Assembly: GCA_947167845.1 (NCBI GenBank) | Contig: CAMVJQ010000003.1 | Location: 28,850-92,849, forward strand | Direction of reading: 5' to 3' | DNA length: 64,000 nt | From: an uncultured Prevotella sp. | Lineage (GTDB): Bacteria > Bacteroidota > Bacteroidia > Bacteroidales > Bacteroidaceae | Shown: positions 10,216 to 19,716 of the stretch, in pieces | How positions within the stretch are numbered: position 1 is the first letter of the stretch | Layout: each line of letters opens with the position of its first letter | Program-made: the position numbers and the translations under genes | Notes under the pieces: model-generated | What the model was told of the DNA's origin: nothing | The model's database searches: none | Seen by the model: the letters and a program-made list of their open reading frames with translations, nothing else

Positions 10216-11715
10216 TTAGTGGTCTCGGAAATTCCACTTTGAATTATCACTGTTGAAGTCGTACCGGGCGAGGGTAGGGGTGCTGTCACCTGCTGAATAG
10301 AGGCAGTAGTGGCGATTGATGCCCTCCTTGCCCGGTATGATTTTGGGCATCAGCCGGAAGGTGCCATCCGTGAGTTGCTCGATGCGCCAGAGTTGTTCGT
10401 CGGCTCCTGTGTAGGCAGCGACGGTGGTCACTTCCAGACTGGCTGTTGCGGCCAGGGCGCGGTCTGTACCTTCGATCGTGATCTTGTAATAAGGACCGCC
10501 CAGATAACCGCCCTTACCTTCGGCAGGTGTGATAGTCCAGCGCTGGTGCGGACGGAACATATAGTCGCCGCAGCGGGTAGGAATGTCACCTTTGGGCCAG
10601 GTGGCGATGACATCCTCCAGTTTCTGGTTGGCAATGGGCTTCAGTGGTTCGTTGGGGTCAATCTGCCAGAAGCGTTGGCGTTCCTGTTGCAGGCGGACGA
10701 AGTCGACAGCCAGTTCAAGGCTGTAGCCACGGCGCTCCGACTCAATCTCAAAAGTGCCGCCCTTGAAGCGCTCGCCCGCCACAGGCCATCCGTTCTTCCA
10801 TAACAGCGGGCGGATGCCGAGCACGGAGCGTCCGCTGCGCTCGAAGTCGGCCTCATAGTGGCACGACATGATCTCTACGCCATCGTCGATGATGGTACGT
10901 CCGAAGTGTCCGGGGCCGCAGACACGGTCACCTGCCGCTATCACCATCTTGCCGCCGCCATGGAACATGTCACGGCCTACGTTGTCCAGATAGGGGCCTT
11001 CGACGCTTTTGCTGCGGCCGACCACAATATTATAGGTGGAGTTAACGCCATCGCAGCAAGTGCCGTGGGTGCCCAGCAGATAGTACCAGCCGTCGCGGTA
11101 GAGCAGGTCGGTGGCTTCACAGTCGATGGCAATGTCCTTCTCCACGTTGCCCTTCATGCGGAAGCCCGTCGTGGGGTCGAGTTCGATGAGGCGTATGGTG
11201 CCGAAGTAGGTGCCGTAACTGGCCCACAGTCGGCCTGTCGTGGGGTCGAGCAGCAGACCGGGGTCGATGGCATCCTGATCCTCCATGCCGTCGGAGGCGC
11301 ATACCTCTACGGCCTCCGACCATTTGAAGTCTGGCGATGCAGGGTCGAGGGTCTTGTTCCACATGGTCAGGATGCGCCCGTTGTGCCCGCCGCCGAGCCC
11401 GCCGCCGGTGGCACCGTAGATGCAGAGGTAGCGGTCGCCGATTTTCATGACGTCAGGGGCTGCTCCGCCGCCAGGCCTCACTTGGGCGGCCCGCTTGCCC
11501 AGTTGCAGTTTGTCGGCAATGCCGTACCAATTCCAGCCGTCGTCGCTGATGAGCCCCCCGCCGCCGGTACCGTATGTGTAGTACTTGCCCTCGCACTCAG
11601 CAATGGTCGACGGGTCGTGGATGTAGGGCTGACCGGTCTGGGCGTATGCTCCTGTCGTTGGAGAGAGGAGAGTGGAAAGAGGAGAGAGGAGAGAGATGAG
11701 TGCTATTTTTTTCAT
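10216..11715 (-). CDS. Secreted GH43 family arabinanase-like enzyme
   Basis: A 499-residue secreted enzyme with signal peptide MKKIALISLLSPLST...AYAQ. The first 300 residues are a GH43 propeller with YIHDPSTI (Asp), DAIDPGLL (Asp) and a Glu candidate in DCEATDLLYRD. The sequence resembles the arabinan endo-1,5-alpha-arabinosidase branch. The last 130 residues (DEQLWRIEQLTDGTFRLMPK) look like a ricin-type beta-trefoil carbohydrate-binding domain. It probably releases arabinose units from side chains or arabinan. It lies 33 bp downstream of a second minus-strand GH43 gene, convergent with the xylanase run. As in the 8049 gene, a GAGAGGA repeat encodes much of the signal peptide. Confidence 0.85.
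   Translation of the reverse strand: MKKIALISLLSPLSTLLSPTTGAYAQTGQPYIHDPSTIAECEGKYYTYGTGGGGLISDDGWNWYGIADKLQLGKRAAQVRPGGGAAPDVMKIGDRYLCIYGATGGGLGGGHNGRILTMWNKTLDPASPDFKWSEAVEVCASDGMEDQDAIDPGLLLDPTTGRLWASYGTYFGTIRLIELDPTTGFRMKGNVEKDIAIDCEATDLLYRDGWYYLLGTHGTCCDGVNSTYNIVVGRSKSVEGPYLDNVGRDMFHGGGKMVIAAGDRVCGPGHFGRTIIDDGVEIMSCHYEADFERSGRSVLGIRPLLWKNGWPVAGERFKGGTFEIESERRGYSLELAVDFVRLQQERQRFWQIDPNEPLKPIANQKLEDVIATWPKGDIPTRCGDYMFRPHQRWTITPAEGKGGYLGGPYYKITIEGTDRALAATASLEVTTVAAYTGADEQLWRIEQLTDGTFRLMPKIIPGKEGINRHYCLYSAGDSTPTLARYDFNSDNSKWNFRDH
11659..11700. repeat. GAGAGGA heptamer repeat encoding a signal peptide, copy 2
   Basis: GAGAGAGGAGAGTGGAAAGA followed by GGAGAGAGGAGAGAG encodes, on the minus strand, ISLLSPLSTLLSP of the GH43 signal peptide. 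Confidence 0.8.
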
Positions 11716-11748
11716 ATTTTACTTTTTTACTTTTTTACTTTTTTACCT
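11716..11748. repeat. TTTTTAC/AAAAAGGT short tandem repeat, copy 2
   Basis: ACTTTTTTACTTTTTTACTT fills the 33 bp between two minus-strand GH43 genes. It is the reverse-complement orientation of the repeat at 5686. Confidence 0.75.
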
Positions 11749-13737
11749 TTAATAAATGGTATAGTTGGTGACGGGCTTCCCGTCTGTGTCGATGAGGCGT
11801 GCGCACATGTCGCTCAGTCCGGGGCCGTTGATGACGGCGCAGCGCAGCACGTTGCGACCTTTCTTCAGCGTCAGGCGGGGCGACATGCCGTCATCCTCCA
11901 CCATGCGGCGGTCGCCTTCGAGCAGCAGCACCTTCTCGCCGTTGAGCCACCACTGCGAGGCACCGTTCGAGCCCGCTGCCAGCCTCACGTCGGTCATCTC
12001 CTCCGGACAGTCGATGACGGTGACAGCCCAGAATAGCGAACCGTAGGTTTGCTGTCCGTATTTCTCTGCGAAGCGGAACAGTTTCATATTGTAGTTCTCG
12101 CTGTCCAGGGCATGCCAGGCGAGTGTCTGCTTGCCGACCTTCACTTTCTGGCCGTCTTTCGGCAGGATGGTCATCTGGTCCTTGAAGTAGGTCTTGCCGA
12201 AGGCCTCTTCCAGCCAGGTGTTGGTGAAGATGACGTTAGAGCGGACGTCTTGCTTGATGGGTTCCAGCAGCATCCAGCGGCGGATGAAGCCCTGTTCGTC
12301 GGGGTTGGCGACTGGTGACGTGACGGGCGAGAAGTACTTGGGACGGTTCTTGAACTGCACCCAGTCCACGTCGATGGTGGCTCCGCCCTCGTTGGTGACC
12401 ACCAGGTCGGTGACGCCCTTCGGCGTGTATTCCAGCGGTGCCGTCAGCGTCAGCCATTGTCCCGACATGTCGCGGCGGAAAGGGCCGTTCTCGCTCTTCA
12501 CGGTGGCTGTCACCTTCGCGATCACTTTGCCGGTGGCCGTCTTCTCGCGTATATATAAAGAGGTGTTGTCGCTCACCTTCATACCGATGACGGCATAGCC
12601 GTCGGTGATGGGGGCGAAGTCTATGTCGTTGTAACGTAGCCAACTGCCCTTCTTCTGCAATGTGGCCTGGAAACCGCGGAAGGTGTTCAGCGTGTCGATG
12701 AGTTGCGTGGTCACGTCGCTGCCAGCCTCCGAGTAGCGGTCTATCTCGATCTTCTCCGTGGCCTTGTTGATGCCCACGCCGCGCATTGTCGGCTTTACCT
12801 CTTGGATAGTGCCGTCACTGTTGAAATAGAGTTTTTCGATGCATACGGACCGGCGCTTGTCGTCGCGTGGGGAGAAGTCGTTGTGGTGATAGAACAGATA
12901 CCACTGCCCCTGATAGTCGACGATGCTGTGATGGTTGGTCCAGCAGCCGTTCGCATGCTCTGCCATGATGAGCCCCTTGTATTCATAGGGCCCCATGGGC
13001 TGCCTGCTCATGGCGTATGCCAGCACTTCTGTCTTTTCGCGAACGTAGGGATAGGTCAGGTAGTAGTAGCCGCCCCGTTCGAAGGCGAACGGCCCTTCTG
13101 CCTGACGGTTGGGCAAGTCCTTGAGACAGTTGACACCGTACATCTCAAACTCGCGGTCGCCCCACTTCACCTTTTCCTTCGGGGTGTCGTCGGCCAGTTC
13201 CGTCATGTTCTCCTTGAGTTTGGCGCAGCGACCCGCCCCCCAGAAGATGTAGGCGTTGCCGTCGGAAGCCTGGAGCACGCAGGGGTCGATGCCTGCTATG
13301 CCCTTGATCGGCTCCGGCATCGGGGTGAAGGGGCCTTCGGGCTTGTCGGCGACGGCCACGCCGATGCCGAAGCCGCGTCCGTCGGCTGGTGCCGAGGGGA
13401 AGAAGAAATAGTACTTGCCGTTGCGGCAGATGCAGTCGGGAGCCCACATGGAGTAGGAGTTGGGTCTCACCCATGGCACTTTGTCCTGACTGACGATCAC
13501 GCCATGGTCGGTCCAGTCGGTCAGGTTCTCCGAGGAGAACACGTGGTAGTCCTCCATGCAGAACCAGTCCTTTCGCTGGCCTTCCGGCGGCAGGATGTCG
13601 TGCGAGGGATAGAGATACACTTTGCCGTTGAACACGCGGGCAGTCGGGTCGGCGGTGAACTGGTCGCGGATGATGGGGTTCTGCGCCGTCATGACGGCGG
13701 GCAGCCCCAAAAGGAGTAATGATAGTGAATATTTCAT
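11749..13737 (-). CDS. Secreted GH43 xylosidase/arabinofuranosidase with CBM6
   Basis: A 662-residue protein starting at the ATG at 13737 (signal peptide MKYSLSLLLLGLPAVMTAQ). An in-frame upstream extension to 13779 carries no signal. The GH43 propeller (about 20-320) has DQFTADPTARVF (Asp base), AGIDPCVL (Asp) and AEGPFAFE (Glu acid). A CBM6-like module (about 330-470) and a further beta-sandwich domain of the galactose-binding type (about 500-660, ending in a lipid-free tail) follow. It probably removes xylose or arabinose from xylo-oligosaccharides. It is the first gene of a minus-strand pair with the 10216-11715 GH43 gene. Confidence 0.88.
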   Translation of the reverse strand: MKYSLSLLLLGLPAVMTAQNPIIRDQFTADPTARVFNGKVYLYPSHDILPPEGQRKDWFCMEDYHVFSSENLTDWTDHGVIVSQDKVPWVRPNSYSMWAPDCICRNGKYYFFFPSAPADGRGFGIGVAVADKPEGPFTPMPEPIKGIAGIDPCVLQASDGNAYIFWGAGRCAKLKENMTELADDTPKEKVKWGDREFEMYGVNCLKDLPNRQAEGPFAFERGGYYYLTYPYVREKTEVLAYAMSRQPMGPYEYKGLIMAEHANGCWTNHHSIVDYQGQWYLFYHHNDFSPRDDKRRSVCIEKLYFNSDGTIQEVKPTMRGVGINKATEKIEIDRYSEAGSDVTTQLIDTLNTFRGFQATLQKKGSWLRYNDIDFAPITDGYAVIGMKVSDNTSLYIREKTATGKVIAKVTATVKSENGPFRRDMSGQWLTLTAPLEYTPKGVTDLVVTNEGGATIDVDWVQFKNRPKYFSPVTSPVANPDEQGFIRRWMLLEPIKQDVRSNVIFTNTWLEEAFGKTYFKDQMTILPKDGQKVKVGKQTLAWHALDSENYNMKLFRFAEKYGQQTYGSLFWAVTVIDCPEEMTDVRLAAGSNGASQWWLNGEKVLLLEGDRRMVEDDGMSPRLTLKKGRNVLRCAVINGPGLSDMCARLIDTDGKPVTNYTIY

Positions 13738-14098
13738 TAGCCTGTGAATTGGATAGTTGTGCAAATATACAGATTTCATCTGTTATGAGCAAGACGTTTG
13801 CCCCTTTTTTTCAAAGATGTTACATTTCACAATGCATTTGATACATTACCCTCATTCGCGTTGCCCGTCCTGATAGTGCAGTGACATACTACTTCCACCA
13901 GCAGACTCCCCCTCCTCTTGGGATCCTGTTTTTCCAATCTGCGGTTGAAAATTCCGATGCCGCTCTTGCCACTATGCCAAACATCTTGATTTACAGAGGT
14001 TTAACCGTTGCAACGGTAGTGGCAACAGTGGCATGAAAAACTGTGCAAACATTTTTCGGCTCTTGCCAATTAATGTCAGTTTGATGAGCCATCAGAAG

Positions 14099-14180
14099 CA
14101 ATATATATGGTTTTGTTGACCAATATATATGGTTTTGCTGACCAATATATATGGTTTTGCTGACCAATATATATGGTTTC
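14099..14180. repeat. 22-bp tandem array, 3.7 units
   Basis: Units of CAATATATATGGTTTTGCTG plus AC start at 14099, 14121, 14143 and 14165 (last one partial), with one base change. The period is exactly 22 bp, about two helical turns. The array sits in the 560-bp gap between divergent GH43 and S41-like genes, about 80 bp upstream of the latter's -7 box, where it could be an operator array. The rest of the gap (13738-14098) holds nothing recognisable. Confidence 0.85.
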
Positions 14181-14259
14181 TTTTTTTCACAGATATTACA
14201 ATTTGCAATACTTCTGTTATTTTTTGGGGTATTTTTGTTTTTGTTTTCATTTTTTTTCG

Positions 14260-14268
14260 TATTTTTGC
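14260..14268 (+). promoter_or_regulatory. -7 promoter box of the S41-like lipoprotein gene
   Basis: TATTTTTGC fits TAnnTTTGC, about 30 bases before the ATG at 14300. The surrounding DNA is very T-rich, so a -33 element cannot be singled out. Confidence 0.6.
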
Positions 14269-14299
14269 AGCGATAAATGAACATGACAAACTGAAATAA

Positions 14300-16168
14300 A
14301 TGAAAGACAGTATGAAAAAACATCTTTATTACATTCTGCTGCTGACAACAGTGTTGATGGCAGCCTGTACTCAAGTAGACGCCCCCGTATCCGACGACAG
14401 CCAGACCCCGCAGACGGCCGCTGACCCGGGGCAGGGCTACACCGACAAGACGCTGCCCGTGACGCGCGACAAACAGAGCGAAGGCCAGATCCGACTGCGC
14501 TACTACAGCGACATGCCCAGCGTGGCCTACGTATCCGTCGCCGACTTCCACAAACTCATGTCGAAAGGCCAGACGATGACCGTGACCAACCAGGACGGCG
14601 TCTATACGCTGGCCGCCGGTAAAGGCACGGCTACAGTCGATGTCAGGCAGGACGTGTTTACTTCGACGACCTATGCTGAACTGATCAGCCTGTCGCACCT
14701 CACGGCCCCGGGGCTGCCCCCCAACCCGGGCTGCGATGGCGGCAATTTCCTGAAATTTATTGATGTGACAGAAGTCTCGTCGTTCAAGCCCTACTCAGGT
14801 ACACGCTTCGACTTCAAGAAATACGGCATCGACCTGCACGACGACGGCGCCAACGTCTATTTCCCCTTCGCCACGCTGGCCGACATCTATGCTGACGCTC
14901 AGTCGAACATCGCCTCGTGCGACAACGAGCGCGTGGTGCTCTCTCACGATAAGGAATCGTATGACCTCTCCAATTCGGAGCCCGACTACGCTGCCAAGCC
15001 CTATAACCGGACGGAGGTGAGTGCCGACATGGCAAAATTCCGCTACAATGAACTCTGCTTCGCCTTCGACCATTTCTACGGACTTCCCGGACGCACAATG
15101 ATGGAGAAGGCAGGCTTCGGACAGAACGGCCAGGGCCTCGATGCCACCCTCGAGGCGGAGGAGGACGGCAAGTATGTGAAGAATCTGCTGCAATCACCCA
15201 AGACGATGGCTTTCGCCTGGGGGCTCACCGGGCTTCACGTCCTGTTCTTCGACGGTGGCCACACCACACTGTTGCCCTTCGGCGGGCTGCCCAAGAGCAT
15301 CGAGAAGAGTTTCAATGAGCAGTTCATTCGCGACGGCATCCTCTATCCGCTGGCGGCCGACATGTTCGACAAGTGGCGGCAAGACCGCGAAAAAAACTTA
15401 TACGGTCCAGAGGATGAACTCAAAGCACTGCGCGCCGTGAGGTTTGGCAAGGACGACACCTACTACGCCAACGACGACAAGACCACGGCCGTCATCATCA
15501 TCGACTCGTTTGGCAATACGGACGATGACGCCTGGAAGAAATACTACGCCAGCGGCAAGACCGACGCCGACTGGCAGGAACTGCTGACCAACAGGAAGAA
15601 GGACGACATGATCAACTTCCTCTACGGACTGGACCGCGCCAAGAAGGACGGCGTAAAGAACCTCATCCTCGACCTCTCGCTCAACAGTGGCGGCTCGTCG
15701 GACAACGTGCTGGGCATGATAGGCATGATACGCTCCGGCAGCCAGCAGCCGTTCTACGACCAAAACGTCATGGAGGGCAAGAACCGCATCTCAAACCTGC
15801 TGGTGGACCGCAACTTCGACGGTGAGTTCAACAGCCTCGACGACACCAATCCCAAGTACGACTGCAGCGGTCTGCGCATCGGTGTGCTCGTGAGCAAGCA
15901 GGCCTTCTCGTGCGGCAACCTGCTCCCCGCCCTCATGAAGGGCTACGGCTACCCCATCATCGGCGAGCGTTCCGGCGGCGGCTCCTGCTGCTTACAGTCG
16001 ATGTTCACGGCCGACGGATTCCAGTATATCATATCGTCTTACCGCTCCCGCGTCACCAATCAGAAGTTCGAGGACATCGACCCCGGCGTGGCACCCACCG
16101 AGGGCATGGAGTTGAAGTATGACGACTTCTATCTGCTTGACAATCTCGGCAAGATGGTCGCCAAATAA
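14300..16168 (+). CDS. S41-family peptidase-like lipoprotein
   Basis: A 622-residue lipoprotein. After MKKHLYYILLLTTVLMAAC comes a lipobox Cys, so it should be lipid-anchored; initiation at 14312 (MKKHLYY) fits a signal peptide better than 14300. The C-terminal half has the S41 (tail-specific/C-terminal processing protease) fold signature: NLILDLSLNSGGSSDNVLGM, then SKQAFSCGN with the likely nucleophile Ser, then a Lys about ten residues later and IIGERSGGGSC. The N-terminal half has no recognised domain. Such proteins are common in Bacteroidota; the substrate is unknown. It stands alone with its own promoter and the upstream 22-bp array, between the GH43 genes and susC. Confidence 0.8.
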   Translation: MKDSMKKHLYYILLLTTVLMAACTQVDAPVSDDSQTPQTAADPGQGYTDKTLPVTRDKQSEGQIRLRYYSDMPSVAYVSVADFHKLMSKGQTMTVTNQDGVYTLAAGKGTATVDVRQDVFTSTTYAELISLSHLTAPGLPPNPGCDGGNFLKFIDVTEVSSFKPYSGTRFDFKKYGIDLHDDGANVYFPFATLADIYADAQSNIASCDNERVVLSHDKESYDLSNSEPDYAAKPYNRTEVSADMAKFRYNELCFAFDHFYGLPGRTMMEKAGFGQNGQGLDATLEAEEDGKYVKNLLQSPKTMAFAWGLTGLHVLFFDGGHTTLLPFGGLPKSIEKSFNEQFIRDGILYPLAADMFDKWRQDREKNLYGPEDELKALRAVRFGKDDTYYANDDKTTAVIIIDSFGNTDDDAWKKYYASGKTDADWQELLTNRKKDDMINFLYGLDRAKKDGVKNLILDLSLNSGGSSDNVLGMIGMIRSGSQQPFYDQNVMEGKNRISNLLVDRNFDGEFNSLDDTNPKYDCSGLRIGVLVSKQAFSCGNLLPALMKGYGYPIIGERSGGGSCCLQSMFTADGFQYIISSYRSRVTNQKFEDIDPGVAPTEGMELKYDDFYLLDNLGKMVAK

Positions 16169-16295
16169 TATCCAAGGCAAACTTTAATGAGCATCTATGA
16201 CGTTTTTTTGAGGGTTGGCGTGTTACATTTGCGAAAATGTTACATTCCGTAAATTTTTTGATGCATACTGAAAAGTGTCTGTGGCCGTTTTGTCT

Positions 16296-16304
16296 TAACT
16301 TTGC
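16296..16304 (+). promoter_or_regulatory. -7 promoter box of susC
   Basis: TAACTTTGC fits the Bacteroidota -7 consensus and lies about 95 bases before the susC ATG, leaving a short AT-rich leader. Confidence 0.65.
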
Positions 16305-16399
16305 ACCCGATATTAAATGACGCAGCCGACTTGCTTAACGCTCAAGTATAAATTTACAAAACGTAATAATTAACATTATCTAACTAATCAATTAAAAGT

Positions 16400-19300
16400 A
16401 TGTGGAATTTTAAATCACTTGAAAAGCCGTTAGTGCTGCTGTTCCTGCTCTGTTTGTTCCCGTTGGGAACGATGGCTCAGAGCATAGTCAAGGGAACAGT
16501 GAATGACCAGGCGGGTGACCCCGTGATTGGTGCTACCGTGAAAGTTCAGGGAACCAATGAGGGTGCCATTACCGACTTCAATGGTAACTTCAGTGTCAAG
16601 GCTGCCTCGAATGCAACCTTGAACGTGTCGTATGTGGGCTATGTGCCTCAGAATGTCAAGGTGAACGGGCGCAGTGACATCACGATTGTACTGCAGGAGG
16701 ATGCCCAGGTGCTGAATGACGTGGTGGTCATCGGTTACGGTACGATGAAGAAGAGTGACATCTCCGGATCTGTCGCCACCATCAACAAGGAGCAGATGGA
16801 GCGCAAGGTCCCCGTCAACGTGGCACAGGCTCTGCAGGGTGCTGCCGCCGGTGTGATGGTCTCAAATCAGGACGGTGCGCCTGGTTCGAAGTCGGCCATC
16901 CGTATCCGTGGTATCGGAACCATCTTCGGCGACGCTTCTCCGCTCTATGTGGTGGACGGTGTACAGGTCGGTACGAATGCCGATTTCGTCAATCCCGCCG
17001 ACATCGAGAGCATTGAGGTGCTGAAGGATGCTTCGGCAACCGCCATCTACGGTTCGGCTGGTGCCAACGGTGTGATCATGATCACCACCAAGCACGGGCA
17101 GAAGGGTAAGATGAACATCAATATCACAGGCGACTGGGGCCTCCAGACGATTCCTTACAAACTGAAGACCCTGACGGGCGATGACTATGCACGCTCAATC
17201 CGTCAGTCAAAGGCCAACGACGGTCAGACGCTGAACAACCAGATATGGGCTGAGGCCTACGACGGCAAGCGCAACTATATCGACTGGCAGGACCAGATGT
17301 ATCAGACAGGTCTTCGTCAGCAGTATGGCGTTTCTGCAAGTGGCGGTACCGAAAAGACTCAGTACAGTTTCTCTGTGGGCTACCTGAATACGAAGGGTAT
17401 CATCGTCAACACCAACTACGACCGTCTGACTTCACGTGCCAGCGTCAAGTCGCAGGTGAACAACTACATCGAGTTCGGTGGTGACATTAATTATATGTAT
17501 TCTACGACGAAGGGTAACAACATCGGTCTGGGCAACAATGCCAACCTTTCTTCACAGCGTGATATCGCACAGATGGCGCCGTCGCTCGACTACATCGATG
17601 ACGTCACCGGTGAGCATGTGCTGGTGAATGTGGTCAATCCCGACGGAACCTACGGTGCCGGCAAGGCCCCGACGCCTGACGGATGGGAAGGTATGACTGC
17701 CGGTGCGCAGAACCCATACGCCTCACAGATGGAAATCGGCCGCACGACGCGTAACTCCCGTATCTCCATCAACCCCTATATCGACATCAAGTTCCTCAAT
17801 CTCAAACAGCACAAGTTGAACCTCCATGCCATCGCCAACTGGACGCAGACCAACTCTGACAATGACGAGTTCTCGGGTATGTACCAGCGCTTCAACGTGA
17901 TCGGCGGCAAGTTGACGAAGGTCAACTACGAGGGACGTGACAAGGAATACCACAACTTCGGCCTCGGCCAGAGCAAGGGGCTCTCGAAGGGTATCGAGAC
18001 TTATCTGACCTACAACTGGGATACAGACTTCCACAACCTGACCTTCATGATCGGTAACACGGTGACTAAGTATGAAGGCTCATGGGTGAGCGGAAGCGGC
18101 CACACATTCCTGTCGCCTGAGAACCGACTGATCTCACTGGCAGAGACTATCAACCCGAGCAGCGGCGGATTCGACCCCCAGGTGAAGACAATCTCCTACT
18201 ACGGACGTCTGATCTACAACCTCTTCGACCGCTATATCGTGACCGCTACCCTGCGCCGCGACGGTTCGTCGAACTTCTCACAGGGACACCGCTGGGGTAC
18301 ATTCCCCTCGGCAGCACTCGCATGGCGTGCCAAGGAAGAGACTTTCCTGAAGGATGTGAAGGCCATCAGTAATGCTAAGGTTCGTATCGGCTGGGGTCAG
18401 ACAGGTAATGCCGGTGGTATCGTCGGTCGCTCTACATACGCACTGACTAATGTAGACACAAAATACCAGTTCTATAAGGAAGGTATGGGCGGTGGCTCTA
18501 CAGGCTCATTCGAGCGTGTACAGGGATTCTATGCGCCTCTGGTGGACACGAACCTGAAGTGGGAGACCAACGAGCAGTTGAACTTCGGTATCGACCTCGG
18601 CTTCCTGAATGGAGACTTGAACATCACGATGGACTACTTCATCCGTAAGACTAAGGACCTGCTGCTCGACCGTCAGATCCGTAAGTCGGCCGGTAACTCC
18701 TCTATCTATACCAACTTCGGCCAGATCGACAACAAGGGCTTTGAGTTCTCTATCAACTATAACAAGCAGTTGAATCAGGACTGGGGCATCAACGTTGCGT
18801 TCAACGGCTCTACCCTGTCGAACAAGATCAAGAAGATGGGTGTCGACTATACATCAACCTGTAGCGGTGGTAACAGCACTTACTCTGCCGATGATATCGA
18901 CGGTTCACAACTTGGTGCAGTCAGCGGCTCGAGCAACTCGTTCATGTGGAACGACCACTCCATCTGCCGTGAGGGTGAGGCTGTAGGTTCATACTATGGC
19001 TATAAGGTGATCGGTGTGATTACCAACGATGCCATGCTCAAGCAGGCCCTCGACCAGGGACAGAAGGCTGAGATGGGTGACTTCCTCTTTGAGGATACCG
19101 ACAAGAACGGCACGCTCGACGACGGTGACCGCCAGATTCTCGGCAACGGTCTGCCCGCTATGAACTTCGGTCTGAATGTCAGTGCCAACTATAAGAATTG
19201 GGACTTCAGCATCTACACATACGGCGTGATCGGCATGGACATCCTCTCGTACTCTAAGATGCGTATGAGCATCATGAACCCCTCTGACGACTCCTGGACG

Positions 19301-19669
19301 CCCGCTCTGTTGAGGGACAGTTATGAAAAGATGTGGAGCAAGGACAACCCCGGCGGCTCGCTGGCTCGTCTGACCCGTCTTGACAACAACTTCAACAGCC
19401 GCATCAGCGATGCATGGATTGAGAACGGAAACTTCTTGAAGATCAGCAATATCCAGGTGGGCTACAATCTCCCGAAGACGCTGCTCCGTCACATCGGCAT
19501 CAATGCTGCCCGCGTCTACGTGGCCGTACAGAACCTCTGCACGATTTCTCCATACACCAAGTATGGCGATCCCGAAGTCGGTATAGGTTCAGTGATCTAT
19601 ACAGGTCTTGATACTGGTCGTTATCCTTCACCTCGCACATTCCAGTGTGGTCTTAACGTCACCTTCTAA
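16400..19669 (+). CDS. SusC/RagA-type TonB-dependent outer-membrane transporter
   Basis: A 1089-residue outer-membrane importer of oligosaccharides. Signal peptide (to about residue 27, TMAQ), then a carboxypeptidase-regulatory-like domain (VKGTVNDQAGDPVIGATVKV), a plug domain starting near LNDVVVIGYGTMKKSD, and a C-terminal 22-strand beta-barrel ending in aromatic CGLNVTF. The length is typical of SusC. It pairs with the SusD lipoprotein 47 bp downstream, and the context (GH10, GH43, GH3, esterases) makes xylo-oligosaccharide the likely cargo. No SusR- or hybrid two-component-type regulator is present in the window. Confidence 0.96.
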   Translation: MWNFKSLEKPLVLLFLLCLFPLGTMAQSIVKGTVNDQAGDPVIGATVKVQGTNEGAITDFNGNFSVKAASNATLNVSYVGYVPQNVKVNGRSDITIVLQEDAQVLNDVVVIGYGTMKKSDISGSVATINKEQMERKVPVNVAQALQGAAAGVMVSNQDGAPGSKSAIRIRGIGTIFGDASPLYVVDGVQVGTNADFVNPADIESIEVLKDASATAIYGSAGANGVIMITTKHGQKGKMNINITGDWGLQTIPYKLKTLTGDDYARSIRQSKANDGQTLNNQIWAEAYDGKRNYIDWQDQMYQTGLRQQYGVSASGGTEKTQYSFSVGYLNTKGIIVNTNYDRLTSRASVKSQVNNYIEFGGDINYMYSTTKGNNIGLGNNANLSSQRDIAQMAPSLDYIDDVTGEHVLVNVVNPDGTYGAGKAPTPDGWEGMTAGAQNPYASQMEIGRTTRNSRISINPYIDIKFLNLKQHKLNLHAIANWTQTNSDNDEFSGMYQRFNVIGGKLTKVNYEGRDKEYHNFGLGQSKGLSKGIETYLTYNWDTDFHNLTFMIGNTVTKYEGSWVSGSGHTFLSPENRLISLAETINPSSGGFDPQVKTISYYGRLIYNLFDRYIVTATLRRDGSSNFSQGHRWGTFPSAALAWRAKEETFLKDVKAISNAKVRIGWGQTGNAGGIVGRSTYALTNVDTKYQFYKEGMGGGSTGSFERVQGFYAPLVDTNLKWETNEQLNFGIDLGFLNGDLNITMDYFIRKTKDLLLDRQIRKSAGNSSIYTNFGQIDNKGFEFSINYNKQLNQDWGINVAFNGSTLSNKIKKMGVDYTSTCSGGNSTYSADDIDGSQLGAVSGSSNSFMWNDHSICREGEAVGSYYGYKVIGVITNDAMLKQALDQGQKAEMGDFLFEDTDKNGTLDDGDRQILGNGLPAMNFGLNVSANYKNWDFSIYTYGVIGMDILSYSKMRMSIMNPSDDSWTPALLRDSYEKMWSKDNPGGSLARLTRLDNNFNSRISDAWIENGNFLKISNIQVGYNLPKTLLRHIGINAARVYVAVQNLCTISPYTKYGDPEVGIGSVIYTGLDTGRYPSPRTFQCGLNVTF

Positions 19670-19674
19670 AATGC

Positions 19675-19704
19675 AAAAAGGTAAAAGGGTAAAAAGGTAA
19701 AAAC
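19675..19704. repeat. AAAAAGGT short tandem repeat, copy 3
   Basis: AAAAAGGTAAAAGGGTAAAA and a further AGGTAAAAA fill the susC-susD gap, the same word family as at 5686 and 11716. Confidence 0.75.
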
Positions 19705-19716
19705 GGATTATAAAAA

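Noticed and set aside
10858-12036. 392-codon plus-strand frame over the GH43 genes
   Set aside because: It crosses two real minus-strand GH43 genes and their gap, so it is a shadow frame.
14099-14180. CRISPR-like array
   Set aside because: Units are contiguous, with no spacers between repeats, and no cas genes are present.
13991-14698. Long minus-strand frame with repeated IYIGQQNHIYW-type residues
   Set aside because: The repeated residues are just the 22-bp DNA array read in frame; the frame runs antisense into the S41-like gene and has no domain.
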